Positions 22,582 to 32,819 are shown, numbered from the stretch's first letter. The stretch is DNA of 64,000 nucleotides from Platycnemis pennipes (GCA_933228895.1 OW121853.1:121788133-121852132); one strand, 5' to 3'. Made by a program: numbers and translations. Notes: a model not told the origin generated them from the sequence alone.

Positions 22582-23548
22582 TACAGGGTGCATTCCGAAA
22601 GTAATGCAATTGAATTTCCCGCGCAGCTCCTGTTGGTCGGAGTGGGATCGGACCACTTGGAGTAGGTGGCAGGGACACTAAGCTTTGCCGCAAAACCAAT
22701 CTCAGTCCTCTCCAAGCTGTAGAAGCGGCAGGACATCAGTTATTGTAAACCTCTGCGCGCAGACCGTGTCACGGAAAAAATGGAATCGATGATCGAGCAA
22801 TGTTACGCGATTAAGTTTTGTGCTAAACTGAAAAAAATCTCTTGAGGAGACTAACAAAATGATTTTTGAGGCTTACGGGGACTCTAGGGCTCTACTCTCT
22901 CCTACTCACAAGTTTTGGGGAGGTTAAAGTGGCACACCAACTCTGAGTGGCACACCAACCAGTCCCCCAAGCACAAAAAGGCAAGAATGAGCAAATCAAA
23001 AGTGAAAACAATGCTCATTGTCTTTTTCGACAGCAAAAGAGTGGTCCATAAGGAGTTTGTTCCTCAAGGATAGACATGTAACGCTGCCCACTACGTGGAT
23101 GTGGTCGGTAGGCTCCGAAAAAGGGTCGTCAGGACGAGAAAAGACATCTCCACTACCTGGCAACTCCATCACGACAACGCGCCCTGCCACAACGCCGCAC
23201 TACGAGTCCGCGAGTTCCTGGCCAAACATCAGGTGCCAATGCTGCCCCACCCCCCCTATAGTCCTGACGTCGCCCAAGCAGACTTCTTTTTGTTCCCTTG
23301 GATTAAAGAAATCCTGAAAGGAACCCATTTTTCGTCCATAGAAGAAATCCAATTAGCCGTGACGAACACCTTGCGAGAGGTCCCCGAAGATGCCTTCCAG
23401 GGCGCGCACGGCTCATGGCAGAGTCGCTGAAAAAAATGTGTAGAGGCCCAAGGACAGTACTTCGAAGAATTTTAAGTGTTTGCGCAAATCTGTTCAATAA
23501 ATTACTTTAAAAAATAATAATTGCATTACTTTCGGAACGCACCCTGTA
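22582..23548 (+). mobile_element. mariner element, internally deleted, both TIRs present
   Basis: The 963-bp element (22584-23546) is bounded by TA on both sides. Its inverted termini match over 28 bp with one mismatch, starting CAGGGTGCATTCCGAAAGT. Transposase pieces are as follows. An N-terminal region starts at the ATG at 22781 (MESMIEQCYAIKFCAKLKK) and frameshifts into SLEETNKMIFEAYGDSRALL. A block at 23011-23070 has VFFDSKRVVHKEFVPQG with the first catalytic Asp, followed by a TAG at 23071. The open part at 23074-23430 holds HHDNAPCHNA (second Asp), PHPPYSPDVAQADFFLFP (third Asp) and a C-terminus that frameshifts near 23410. Full-length mariners are about 1.3 kb, so some 300 bp are missing between the N-terminal region and the first Asp. 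Confidence 0.93.
23011..23430 (+). pseudogene. mariner transposase catalytic-domain pseudogene
   Basis: The catalytic domain inside the element above. It carries three acidic positions: FFDSK, HHDN and ADFFLF. By my count 35 residues separate the second and third Asp, whereas classic mariners have 34. The additional residue lies in the CHNAALRVREF stretch. An in-frame TAG at 23071 and a frameshift after PEDAFQGAHGSWQSR rule out a working enzyme. The family is SETMAR-like in motif pattern (VREFLAKHQVP, PHPPYSPD). Confidence 0.88.
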
Positions 23549-26539
23549 AGTACATACACATTTATATTTCCAAGGTGATTCCAAGAAATTCCATAACATT
23601 TCTAGGTTTTCTGCGCAACATTCTTAGCATATATTAGCAAAAAATAAAGACCAAATGTCGAAAAAACTATACCACTTAATTAAGGCGTGTCAACTATGCG
23701 TCAATAAAATTGCTCTCGTGTTAAATACACATGCAAATGCATACGGTAAAACATATCTACCTGCGGGTGATTCTTTTTCAAACAATTATATGAGAGCAAT
23801 CTAACAACTTATTGAAAAAAATATAATTCCTTTTGTGCTTGCTTAGCCGGGACTGTCTTTAGTAGGACGCCTCTAAAAACTGCATAAAATTTACGACACA
23901 TGGAAAAGATGCATCGAGTTCAGTTAGCAGCTTCAGTGATGACGCATGCACTCAGCTAAAGTAGTTGCTTTAGTCCAGGTATTTATTGATTTATTCATCT
24001 AGAGCCGGGCAGGTAAAGTGACCTACGGAAAATGATAACACCTAATAAATTCATAATACTGCACCGAATAATCAGGAACGAACTCATGCATGGCAAACCA
24101 TTCAACGTTGTCGATTAGCACTCGCGAAGTATTCCTCCGCTCAAATATACGGAGCACATCGATCGCCAGATGGGCGCATGCCACTCGGCTTAAAACCGAT
24201 TAAGCCGCTGCAATAAGTAACAGACAGCAGACAGATAACTGGCTCTATCTCGCACGTAATTCACCGAATGGCCCCCGCTGACTGGCTTAGCGGTGAACGT
24301 ACCAAAAGTCGGCAATAATCAACTGAAGCGATCGTGGAATGGCGCTCTGAATCTCACGAACGCCGTTCTCCAAGCCTTTCCAGATTAGAATAATGCTATC
24401 AAACGCTGCCTTTCCCACCCACTTCACCTGATGGCGTATCACCCAAATGCATTTCGTTCATTAGCATCATGTGGAGCACGTATCGAGACCCTACAGGAAT
24501 TAAACATCGAGTTCTCTCCTTATTGGAAGAGTTAACACTTCATAAAACTGTTAAATTTCTTCCAATTCTACGAGAATAAAGTTTGAGAAAGAACGGTCAT
24601 ATTGAATTTTCGTAATCCTCGTATGGAGATTACGGCATGAAACACCGTTGTATGAAATGTGAAAACGCGAATCCTGGATCTCATCTGGTACTCGTGAAGA
24701 TTTTTTTATTACATGTAAACAACAATGTGGTTTAATGAATATAAAAACTTAGTAAATTTCAAAATTTAACATAATTAAGTGATGTCCTCTTGTGAATGAC
24801 ACCGGTCGTGTTCTTACTACTAAAATGTGTAATTAAAAAGTTTTACGATCATTGGAAATTAATTACACAAATTTGAGCCTAACGCAAAAAACGTTTAACA
24901 TCCTTGGTTTTAGTTCCCGCTATTGATTCAAATAAATTTTTCCTCTAAATAATACTGCAATTTCTCAAAATTCTCTTTCCAAATGAAGTTTTCTCTATAG
25001 ATGAGAACTGGGGAACTTGCGTACCACAACGATTTTCACCGCATATGGGGTCTTGCGGATGTTTAATTTAGTGCCAAGTCATCATGGCCAAAACATTCGC
25101 ACGTGCTTCCCGTAATGTCCATGATCGCTGCAAATCGTCCGACGGGTAGGTATATACGCCCCAGAGGAATAATAAATCTTTTCCCCTTCGCCTCCGAAGT
25201 CAACCTAACTCCGAGCACAAATTTGCACTCTCGTGTATTCCACTAGTAAGGGGTAGGAACCAGGTTACAAAGAGGAGGAATCCCATCAAAGATGGAATCA
25301 AAGTAATGATTCTAGATAAATTAGAAAACTTTTCTCCGACGTTAGTTTACCATGTGAACTCCATAAATGTCTTTCACCGCTGAAAAATGTATTTGAAAAA
25401 CCAGAAATTTGATGCTACTTCAATATAAATACACTTAAGATTGAAATAACTTCCTTCACATACATACATGACCATTACAAAAATCAAATGCAATTCAACC
25501 GGGAACACTTGCGCATTTATGCTGTAATAATTGCTGACATATACCCTCATTCCTCTGACTTGCTGCATAAAAAGAGTTTCCTTTCAAATATAGCATTCAT
25601 GTATTGAGCGTAGGAAGGTATCATAGAGAAGGAAAGAAATTTACCGCATGGAACTCAGAAGGTGGTAAATTATTTCACTAAGGTAACGCCAGCACCATTC
25701 AATACCTATGATACTCGTAATTTTGGTTACAGTAACGTCATTTCCAGAACTTAGACCTTCAATAATATCTCTTTAACTGTATTCTTAGCCAAAACGATAG
25801 GAATGATTCATAATCTGCAATTCTGTAAGTCTTCCACAGGAAGTTTCTGGAAGTTGCCCCTGATCGGAGCTGCGTTGAGGGTAGGCTAAGGAGCTCGGGT
25901 TGCTTAGCAGAGGTTTTCACATATTTAACTGCATAAAATTCTGCTACCAGACATATTCCCATGGGCCATAGCTTTGGCAATCCTGATTAATGCGAAGAAC
26001 GTCCAATCTGCCTTCTAAGCCTTAGGGACGATAGGAATGTAAGAGAGAACGGAAAAAAAACTTAGTACAACTTCGTGAAACAAATGACATTTTTCCTGGT
26101 TTATTTCGCTCGCATTATTGACCACAGTAGTCACCAAATCACTGGTCTGGCTGGCTTCGGAGCTGAGTACCGTTTGTTGATACCTCCGGATGGGCGGACG
26201 ATTTGGAGGTCCCGCAGGGAACTCACTAGGGCCCGCTGATTGATCGAGAATACTGGACGTGGCCTAGAGCAGTCTGTTTTTGCCGTAGTGGACAATGACG
26301 TGGGAGCAGCGGTAAGAAAGGTCGCCTCTGTCAGCTGCACAATCAGCTCCCCTCTGTAAATGACAGGCGATCGCTCAGTTTTTTTAAAAGAGGTTTGCCG
26401 CTTTCAAGTGTTTTCCACGACCCCTCTGGCCTAATTCTGGCCATTGAACGCGATTAGACTTCGTTGTGTCCATATGGTCCATATCCAAACAGTATCCTAC
26501 TAATTGGAATGATATGGAACACAAAAATCGCAAAATTAA
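23549..26539. other. Intergenic, no supported gene
   Basis: Three kilobases with no readable domain. A phrase at 23975-24030 (TTTATTGATTTATTC..AGAGCCGGGCAGG) resembles the 3' end of the minus-strand non-LTR element at 33361 (TTTATTTATCCTGGGCTAG) and could be a tiny fragment of a related tail. I cannot confirm it. Confidence 0.4.
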
Positions 26540-26544
26540 TCTGC

Positions 26545-26890
26545 CTTTCCAACAACTTCTGGGACAGGCTTGCTAAGGAGGCCATTGAGATCCGGCTAAA
26601 CAAAAATAATTTTAATAGAGATACAGGTTAAAAAGTCAGCAATTCGTGGAATCCCATTTTAAGTAAAATAAAAAACGATAGAACTCCTCTTTATTCAAAT
26701 TTCGAAGATCCTTCCGGCCAATCAGGAGTAACCTGATTGTTGCAACCGTTTATAGATACGTATCAACGGCTTTAATTTACTCACTCACCCTGAAGATGAT
26801 GGACGAGTCGTCCGTTGAAACGTTGGTGTTATGTAAAAATTTAACCCGGTGGGAAGCCCGAGAAGACTTTACGAAAATAATTCGCGGGGA
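26545..26890 (+). mobile_element. Penelope-like element 3' end: endonuclease C-terminus and pseudo-LTR with hammerhead-like motif
   Basis: At 26575-26680 the translation EAIEIRLNKNNFNRDTG..VSNSWNPILSK matches the tail found after the GIY-YIG domain of Penelope-like proteins (REAIEI.K...NFNRD.G..L..AW). A stop after RDTG marks decay. Downstream come CCAATCAGGAG and a hammerhead-like core at 26790-26826: CTGAAGA, a stem GGAC-GAGTC-GTCC extended by wobble pairs, GAAA, ACGTT. CACC before the core pairs with GGTG after it (stem I), and ATTTAC with GTAAAAAT further out. The copy then reads AACCCGGTGGGAAGCCCGAGAAGACT, a string repeated at 34870-34896. Confidence 0.75.
26790..26826 (+). ncRNA. Hammerhead-ribozyme-like motif in a PLE pseudo-LTR
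   Basis: The order CTGAAGA / hairpin / GAAACGTTG is that of a type I hammerhead: CUGANGA, stem II, GAAA, minimal stem III, NUH site GUU. It deviates from the canonical form by one extra U between A9 and stem II. Stem III would be ACGT, self-complementary, so it cannot fold in cis but could pair between two copies. PLE pseudo-LTRs are reported to carry minimal hammerheads, which supports the reading. Activity is unproven. Confidence 0.55.
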
Positions 26891-27488
26891 AAGAATTAAA
26901 TCATATTTTAATATGGAACACAGTAAATCGCTAAGCTTACGTCTCGATGGATGCTGACTGTATCTTCACCCTGCTCTAAGCTCAGGTAGTTGGGTCAGAA
27001 GCCCAATTCCCTGCGTACTACGCTACCTTGTCGTAGGAAATTCTGCTACAGAAGGGGCATGCAACTGATCATAAAAATTCTAAGAGAAAAAAAAAATTCC
27101 AGGCCTCGATTCCATCTTACTGAGGTATTTCATTCAACCCGCCCTCACATTCGATAGCTGGCTCGAATCATTTTAACAGGCGGTGGATGAGAACATGGGC
27201 AAGGTTGTTCATATCACGAGGGAATGAGGAAGAGGAAAGGGCAAAAGGCTGCGGTGGAGTGGGCGTGGCTCTCTTGGGCCCCGCCGTGTGTAAGGACAGC
27301 CGGGCGGAGGAGGACGCAAAAAAAGACCCGTGGGCGAGAATTACGACCCTGGAGGGCAGGGGATGGCCGGCCAATCACCCCTAGGGCAAAGCATCCACAC
27401 CACCAACAAGACACCACAAGAGTATGTCGCAATGAGTTACTCTAGATAATGAATGCATTGCCGTCGAATAAACAATGTTACTGCTTAA
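26891..27488. other. Intergenic, no supported gene
   Basis: Positions 27180-27420 are GC-richer with frames on both strands but no recognisable domain. Confidence 0.4.
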
Positions 27489-27660
27489 TTAAAATAAGTT
27501 AAAAATGTGTTACTTCGACAGTTCGTCAAAATACTCACTACCGGTTTCGGTTGCCAAGCTATCATCTCGTATTTCTAAGTTTTACGTATCTGATAGAACA
27601 CTGAAAACGGTAGTAATTAACCGAAAACTTCGGGAATCACAAAGTTTTAACTTATTTTAA
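27489..27660. repeat. Decayed palindromic element with hammerhead-like arms
   Basis: The ends are a perfect 16-bp inverted repeat, TTAAAATAAGTTAAAA (27489-27504 and 27645-27660). Moving inward, both arms carry the same motif. Left arm, minus strand: GATGATAGCTTGGCAACCGAAACCGGTAG. Right arm, plus strand, more decayed: CTGATAGAACACTGAAAACGGTAG. This is the same two-arm layout as at 17723, 32650 and 35127, with an ACCGGT palindrome after GAAA on the left arm. No clear TSD was found. Confidence 0.6.
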
Positions 27661-28329
27661 TAATGAAGTCTTTCTACCAACTGAATGCTTCGCTTTTCAA
27701 TTTCAGCGTTACGTTAGTTTCACGCGCAAAAACAGCTTCTAATTTCAAACCCATGTGATGCGGAGTATACACTTCAAGCAATAATCACTGTGGCTACATT
27801 TTAATTGCTTCAGGATATATGTAAAAACAGTCACACTTATGCGTGGTGCATTTAGAGTCTAAAACAGGCATGCAAAAAGCATGCATGCTTTTTTCCAAGC
27901 TGAGGTATTTCATTCAACCCGCTCAGCGGGTTAGCAGTGAATCAGCACAGGACACTCATTATAACCATAATGCAAGCGGAAGTGGAGTTGGCTAAAATTT
28001 AAGGTGGATAGTGTTCTTCTTTTGAAAGAAAGAATCTTCAAAATGTTCACACGCCGAGTTGAAGAAGAATAAATTTTTCATTTGTTGGCGTAATTAATTT
28101 CATGAATCTCTACGATTAATATTATTAATGGATAGATAGTAGTGGGCCATTATCAGTTAACTACATATCTTGCAACCATGGTCTTTAATCCTTTTCTGGT
28201 TATCCAGGGGAGACGACCGACAGCTAAGATCATTTGCGCCATTTTAGGAAAGGCGGGCAATGCATGGAGTTTTCAAGGAACGGAGGAAGAGTAGAGTGGG
28301 ACCCGGCGTCGGCATTAGCCTTCTCTTAA
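27661..28329. other. Intergenic, no supported gene
   Basis: The 18-bp string TGAGGTATTTCATTCAAC at 27901 also occurs at 27120. Nothing else was noted. Confidence 0.4.
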
Positions 28330-28517
28330 CGACAGGCGTCAAGGGGACCGTGGCTTAACGTCCCATCCGACGGACGGAGTACTGAACCTGAAATGCCCTC
28401 CACTAAGCACTCAACTAGGGACAGGCTTTCTACTGAAAAATCCGTCCCAACCGGGAATCAAACCTGGGCCCTCGGAATTGGGGGCCAGTATTCTAGCCAC
28501 CACACCAACCCGATCCC
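28330..28517 (-). repeat. tRNA-derived SINE, minus strand
   Basis: Read on the minus strand from 28517, GGGATCGGGTTGG is followed by an A-box-like TGGTGTGGTGGCTAGAATACTGG, an anticodon-arm-like region and a B box, GGTTTGATTCCCGG (complement at 28451-28464). The non-tRNA body contains CAGTACTCCGTCCG, GATGGGACGTTAAGCC and ACGGTCCCCTTGACG. The last of these is a recurring SINE-tail phrase in animals by my recollection. Pol III type 2 promoter boxes are in the right order and spacing (about 40 bp). It is the best SINE in the window. Confidence 0.82.
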
Positions 28518-29554
28518 CTAACCTTTGCTAGTTTACAGTAAAAGTTATACCGTCCTATAAAGTAATACCTAATGATTGATGCTAAAGCAAACTCAGAGTT
28601 GGATTAAGTAAAATTTGAGCATTATTGAAAATCGGGAGCATAATTTTCTTGGATTTGACCTATTTATCATCTCACAGAATAATATTAATTGGAATATGTG
28701 CAATAATTCGGAAAATACTGTGTCAACCATTGCTCCCTCAAGGTTAATCCTGGGGTTTTAGCTCGCGTTATAATTTTAAAGAAACATATAATGCTCGTCT
28801 TAAATTTACACAAGTTTCGACTGTAAATTCTGGATCATTCTGTACCCCCAGATGAAGATAGTGTTGTTTCTTCTCTCAAAAGTGAATGGTTTTCGTAATT
28901 TATTCTGCACATATCTAGTATATCTTTGCATTCATCACCCACTTTTTCATATAAATAATATATTTTTAGGCCTCCGGAGATTGCCCCTGGGCAAAAGAAT
29001 GTTTATCTTTTACCTTCTTCCATTTCGGCCCGTTTTATTTCTTTCCCTTCGGAGTGGAGAGGGGGGGTGGGAGGGAGAGGGGTGGGTAGCGAGGTTCGGT
29101 TCTGCCCCCAGAGGCGGACGGGGACAGGGCAACCAAACAGGGAACATGGAAGATGTAGGTTTGTGTGTGTGCGTGTGCATGCGAGAGGCTTTAGTGCCCT
29201 GTTTGCCCCGGGTCAGCGGTGGCCTCTTATGGCCAGGACCGAACAAATGCCTCCGGTGCCCCGCTCTTGTTGACCACCCGTCTTTGAGGATATCCAGAGG
29301 GACCTCATTCCCCCCCCCCCCATCGACGAAAGGGTGGAATTATTCTCAGCCGATATTGAGAGTCCTGAAGCGGGATCACGGATTCTTACTTCGCGATGTT
29401 GCCATCCTTATCCATTGTGTAAACTCATTCACATGCGTTCTGAGAAGCATCTGACCAACCCAACTCTCTCCACCGATTTTAATTCAGCATCTTGAAGCAA
29501 ACTTCCAGCCAGATTAGAAAAGACATAGATATACCACTGGAAGTTTTATAAAAA
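28518..29554. other. Intergenic; one 200-codon frame not accepted as a gene
   Basis: A plus-strand frame of 200 codons (28852-29454) crosses G-rich low-complexity DNA around 29050-29110 and a C-run near 29310. It has no recognisable domain, and overlapping frames of similar character exist on the other strand. I do not call it a gene. Confidence 0.4.
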
Positions 29555-30540
29555 AAATATGCAGCATAAGAGAAGAATCAAAGGCAAACAAACTCAGGAA
29601 ATGGACGCTTAAATAGGGTTAAGAGCATTCAGATCTGGCAAGACGAGTAACCAGCGATGGGCGAAGCAAGAATAAAATAGCCAGGGGAATAGCCCAGGCT
29701 GGGATAACGATGAACGTCTTCTGACGTGACGGAAAAGGACGGTGGCGGTGAACGCCAACGTAGCGGCTCAATTGTTGGTGGTATATCACGATGGACGGCG
29801 GTTCAATATGGCGGCTTGGCGAACACTCACCTCTTGGGTTCGAATTACTTTAAAACCGTAAGTTTTTACTTTTTTCCAAAGATTTTCTAGCGTGAGTTAA
29901 GTGTAAACACAGCAGGTTGTGCTGTAAAAATTTCATCGAAAAAGAACGATTTTCAGTGGTCGAATTTTTTTTTTTTAAGTGTCACCCTCATCCGAACATT
30001 TGCACCCAATTGATGTTCAAGTCACTCGTGATTGGCTGACGGAAACCAACGTGACGAGAAAGCTAGACCTTGACAAGCTTTCCTCAACGTCCGTCGGCGG
30101 CTCCGTCATCGTCCGGCCGTCGTAATTAGCTTCATTGCGTTCCCATTCTTCCCAACTTCAACAAAGCCACCGTCCGATTCCGTCACGTAAAAAAACGTTC
30201 ATCGTAATCCCGGCCTAAGAAGGTATACAACCAGAAGAAGAGTCTACTACAGCCGAAAATAAAGAGTTCGGGAATAAGAACACACTATATTAGGGCTTAT
30301 ACTGGAGTATGCTCTTTGATGGCCGTGTGGCCTATTATATCGGCACAAAATCACGACTGGTACCATTCAAAATATCGTGTCTCTGATGAATGGTTAAGGA
30401 AAACAGGATCGACCGATTCAAAATCGAAGAAAACTTAAGAAGAGCGGAAGAAAATAGAATGGGGACAATCCTCGAGGGAAAAGAAAACGGCAGGAATGGC
30501 GAAAGAAGGCCTCGTGTTGGGTAAGTACTGAAGGTTGTAA
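29555..30540 (+). mobile_element. Family B retrotransposon remnant interrupted by a TIR element
   Basis: Before the interruption the frame gives RRVTSDGRSKNKIARGIAQA (29643-29700), the family B counterpart of LGS..TSDGR...EI..RIA.A. After it, the translation KKVYNQKKSLLQPKIKSSGIRTH continues the same protein, then DRFKIEENLRRAEENR, TILEGKENGRNGERRPRV (to about 30520), with many substitutions. The continuity across 29701-30211 shows a nested insertion. The 3' GAT tail is missing. Confidence 0.72.
29701..30211. mobile_element. TIR element G (511 bp, non-autonomous) nested in family B
   Basis: Left end GGGATAACGATGAACG and right end CGTTCATCGTAATCCC form an imperfect inverted repeat of about 46 bp, including TTACGTGACGG and GGACGGTGGC in inverted order. 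The interior has no transposase frame. The insertion splits a family B reading frame, giving precise boundaries. The target duplication is unclear: GGCT on the left against GGCC/GGCCT on the right. I cannot assign a superfamily. Confidence 0.75.
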
Positions 30541-30599
30541 AATAATTAGAAGATTGCCATATTGATTACCACATTTTACCTACTCATAAGTCGCAAACA

Positions 30600-31300
30600 G
30601 AAGTGGAGGAAACCACTCTTTATCGAAAAATTGTCCTACAAACTAGAAAAAATATTCCAAAGGGAAAATATCAAAGTGTGTTTCTACAATGCGGAGACTA
30701 TTGGTAAACTGTAGTGTAACTCCAAAGATACGAGACCCAATTGTAAGTGTAAACCAAATGGCAATAGTGGGGTGTATTTACAGGAATGTGATACACAGAA
30801 CTTTAAGTGCTATTGCATTCGACAAACGGGAAGAGAAATAAGTGTGATGTGCAAAGAACGATCCAAATCCTGCGTTAATTCTGACAGAAAGTCATTCATT
30901 TCAAAACATTTATGCGAAATGTCACACACATCCAGATTTAACCCCACAATTCTACATACACGTGGAAAAAGTCCCAAATTTAATTTATTGCGATCCTTAG
31001 ATTTTTAACACTCTCAAGTAAATGGCCCCAGTTTGTTAAACGACAGTATTCTTGTGTATCCATTGTTAACCGTCCCACTGTATAACCCACCCCTCTGTTC
31101 TCCTCTCCTCTATCCGTAACCTTGCAAACTTCCCCTCCTCCTCCTCCTATTTTCTTTCCGCTTTCCTTAAGTTTTCTCCAAAAATGGGACCCCAATGGCC
31201 TTTCCACCGCCTTCCAATTGGGGCCAATAAATACACGTGGAACCTTACAAAGTGTATTGTTTTTTATTGTAATCGTGTTGCAGTTCCACGAAGTCAATCC
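30600..31300 (+). mobile_element. Penelope-like element remnant with GIY-YIG endonuclease domain
   Basis: From about 30635 the translation SYKLEKIFQRENIKVCFYNAE..IGKL precedes the open frame at 30772-31008. There GVYLQECD..NFKCYCIRQTGREI is the GIY-YIG core (GVY...C..C...YIGQTGR) with the second Tyr-Ile-Gly replaced. Then come CKERSKSCVN..SFISKHLCEMSH and LHTRGKSPKFNLLRSLDF, the usual HL...H and LN.LES.EI-type ending. Stops and shifts make it inactive. A pyrimidine-rich stretch follows. Then 31210-31300 carries GTGGAACCTTACAAAGTG and GTTCCACGAAGTCAA, the same 3' arm and tail as the palindromic insertions at 17716 and 35114. Confidence 0.82.
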
Positions 31301-31329
31301 ATCTAAGATTACCGTAAAAAGTACTGATG

Positions 31330-31642
31330 GGTGACAGATGGGTGACAAACGAAGTCTCAAGAAGAGTGGGAGAGAAAGATGTCTACTGAAAAAATTAAAA
31401 AGAAGACGGGACAACTTAATGGGCCACATCTTGAGACACGATGGCCTGACGAAGACAATTGTCGAGGGAAGAGTGAAGGGGAATAATGGAAAAGGCAGGT
31501 CTCGTATGAGATACGTGCAGCAAGTTGTGATGGGATGTAAAAAAGAGGAGTTAAGTCAATATGAAGAGGTTGACCGACAGAAGAATCGAGTGGAGGGCTG
31601 CGTCAAACCAATTCTAGGATCGTTGACCCATGATGATGATGA
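31330..31642 (+). mobile_element. Family B retrotransposon 3' end
   Basis: An open frame covers the last ~100 residues of family B: LLKKLKRRRDNLMGHILRH, DGLTKTIVEGRVKG, KGRSRMRYVQQVV, with a frameshift giving KNRVEGCVKPIL. It ends CAAACCAATTCTAGGATCGTTGACCC and then ATGATGATGATG. It is a strongly 5'-truncated copy. Confidence 0.82.
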
Positions 31643-31679
31643 TGGGTGCCAATTAAAATTTACATAAATACCAAGGAGT

Positions 31680-31768
31680 TAACCCCGATAGGAGAATCGA
31701 ATGCAGAGCTATGTTAAACCAATCTACGGATGGTTTGGCGTAGCTCTAGCGATGATGATGATGATCTT
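31680..31768 (+). repeat. Second family B 3' tail, adjacent copy
   Basis: ATAGGAGAATCGAATGCAGAGC, CAAACCAATCTACGGATGG and GATGATGATGATGATC repeat the last ~80 bp of family B about 40 bp after the previous copy's tail. Two truncated 3' ends therefore lie head to tail. Confidence 0.65.
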
Positions 31769-32104
31769 GAAGAACGGGAAAAACTTTGAGGAGTTCTGAT
31801 CACATTTCCGCTCCCGAAATGGGAAAATAATGAGGAAGCGAACGAGCGCGTCGCGGAGATCCGTGATCTGAGGCAACCAATCCCATTCCGTCTTGCACAC
31901 TGTATCGCCGACCGTGCGCTATCGATTTCCTTCGCCGGTGAAAATTGGAAAGGCATATCCCGTCGGAAGGTCACTCTGCATTTCCATCAGGGGCGACACC
32001 ATCGACGGTTACATCGCCCACCTCCTTACTTCCGGTTTCGGCCTCTCCATCCCCTCTCTCGCTCCCCCTCCACAGGAGAAAGTCCCATTTCCCTATCCGC
32101 GCTT
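31769..32104. other. Intergenic, no supported gene
   Basis: Moderately GC-rich, with frames on both strands and no recognisable domain. Confidence 0.4.
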
Positions 32105-32556
32105 TCTTCACTACGGAATAATATCTTATCAGAGCGTAGGTTAAAGTACTGATTAAATCTATTAGAGAAATTTCAATCGGACAGCTTTACTGAAGATGTT
32201 AGGCACACATTAAAAAATCCAGCGTATTATGCTAGATTCGACCAGGCAAATGAGATTAGAGAGATAGATTGTCGTACCGATAGATTCAAAATGGCATTAT
32301 TCCCCCGTACTATAAGAGAACAGAATAGGCAGCATAGCAAAGGGATAGGTAGGGGAAATATTTTAGAGTAGTCTGTGGTGCATGATGCATGTATCAATCC
32401 CTTAAATACTATAGATACTAACAATCTAGTTGCATGAGACCCTATAGTTGCTTTTTTTTGCATGTTATTAGTGCATGATTGGTGATCTCCACCCCCTACC
32501 ACACACCCTCACGGTGGCTTGCAGGGTATCGTGTAGATGTAGATGTAGATATCTCC
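32105..32556 (+). mobile_element. Family A retrotransposon 3' end
   Basis: The translation contains LNLLEKFQSDSFTEDVRHTLKN, then YYARFDQANEIREIDCRTDRFKM and ALFPRTIREQNRQHSKG. This is the RT C-terminus of the same subfamily as the copy at 47560. The 3' part ends CACACACCCTCACGGTGGCTTGCAGGG..TCGTGTAGATGTAGATGTAGAT. The RT frame has a stop near 32150. 5'-truncated. Confidence 0.85.
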
Positions 32557-32704
32557 TATAGTCCTTTTGAGCCTAATTCATCCGCTCACAAGAAAGTGAT
32601 GTTTTCCCTCTGAATATGATAGTGATACCATTTGCCATAAATTAGGATGTAGAATTGGTTAATTTTCTGGAGTAGTTTGGTCGATAAGAGAAAACACCAA
32701 TTTA

Positions 32705-32741
32705 GCCGACGTTTCGCCTCTTTATTGCGGCATCATCAGGG
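32705..32741 (-). ncRNA. Hammerhead-like core, left arm
   Basis: The reverse complement of 32705-32741 reads CCCTGATGATGCCGC..GAGGCGAAACGTCGGC. CTGATGA, one unpaired T, stem GCC/GGC, GAAA, then the self-complementary ACGT and C17. It is the mirror image of the core at 32785-32816. Confidence 0.5.
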
Positions 32742-32784
32742 CTTTTGGTGACAATTTTTTATAAACAAATTGTCACCAAAAGCC

Positions 32785-32819
32785 CTGATGATGCCGCAAT
32801 AAAGAGGCGAAACGTCGGT
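32785..32819 (+). ncRNA. Hammerhead-like core, right arm
   Basis: CTGATGA (32785-32791), unpaired T, GCC (32793-32795), loop, GGC, GAAA (32809-32812), ACGT, C (32816, the expected cleavage position). Stem I is supported: GCC before the core pairs with GGT after it, and CACCAA with TTGGTG beyond an internal loop. Invariant core bases C3, G5, A6, G8, A9, G12 and A13-A14 are present. The extra T before stem II is the one departure from the canonical layout. Stem III is a 4-nt palindrome, so folding would need a dimer. Confidence 0.55.

Noticed and set aside
28852..29454. 200-codon plus-strand open frame
   Set aside because: No recognisable domain, crosses G- and C-runs, and has equally open frames on the opposite strand. 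It looks like chance openness in GC-rich DNA.
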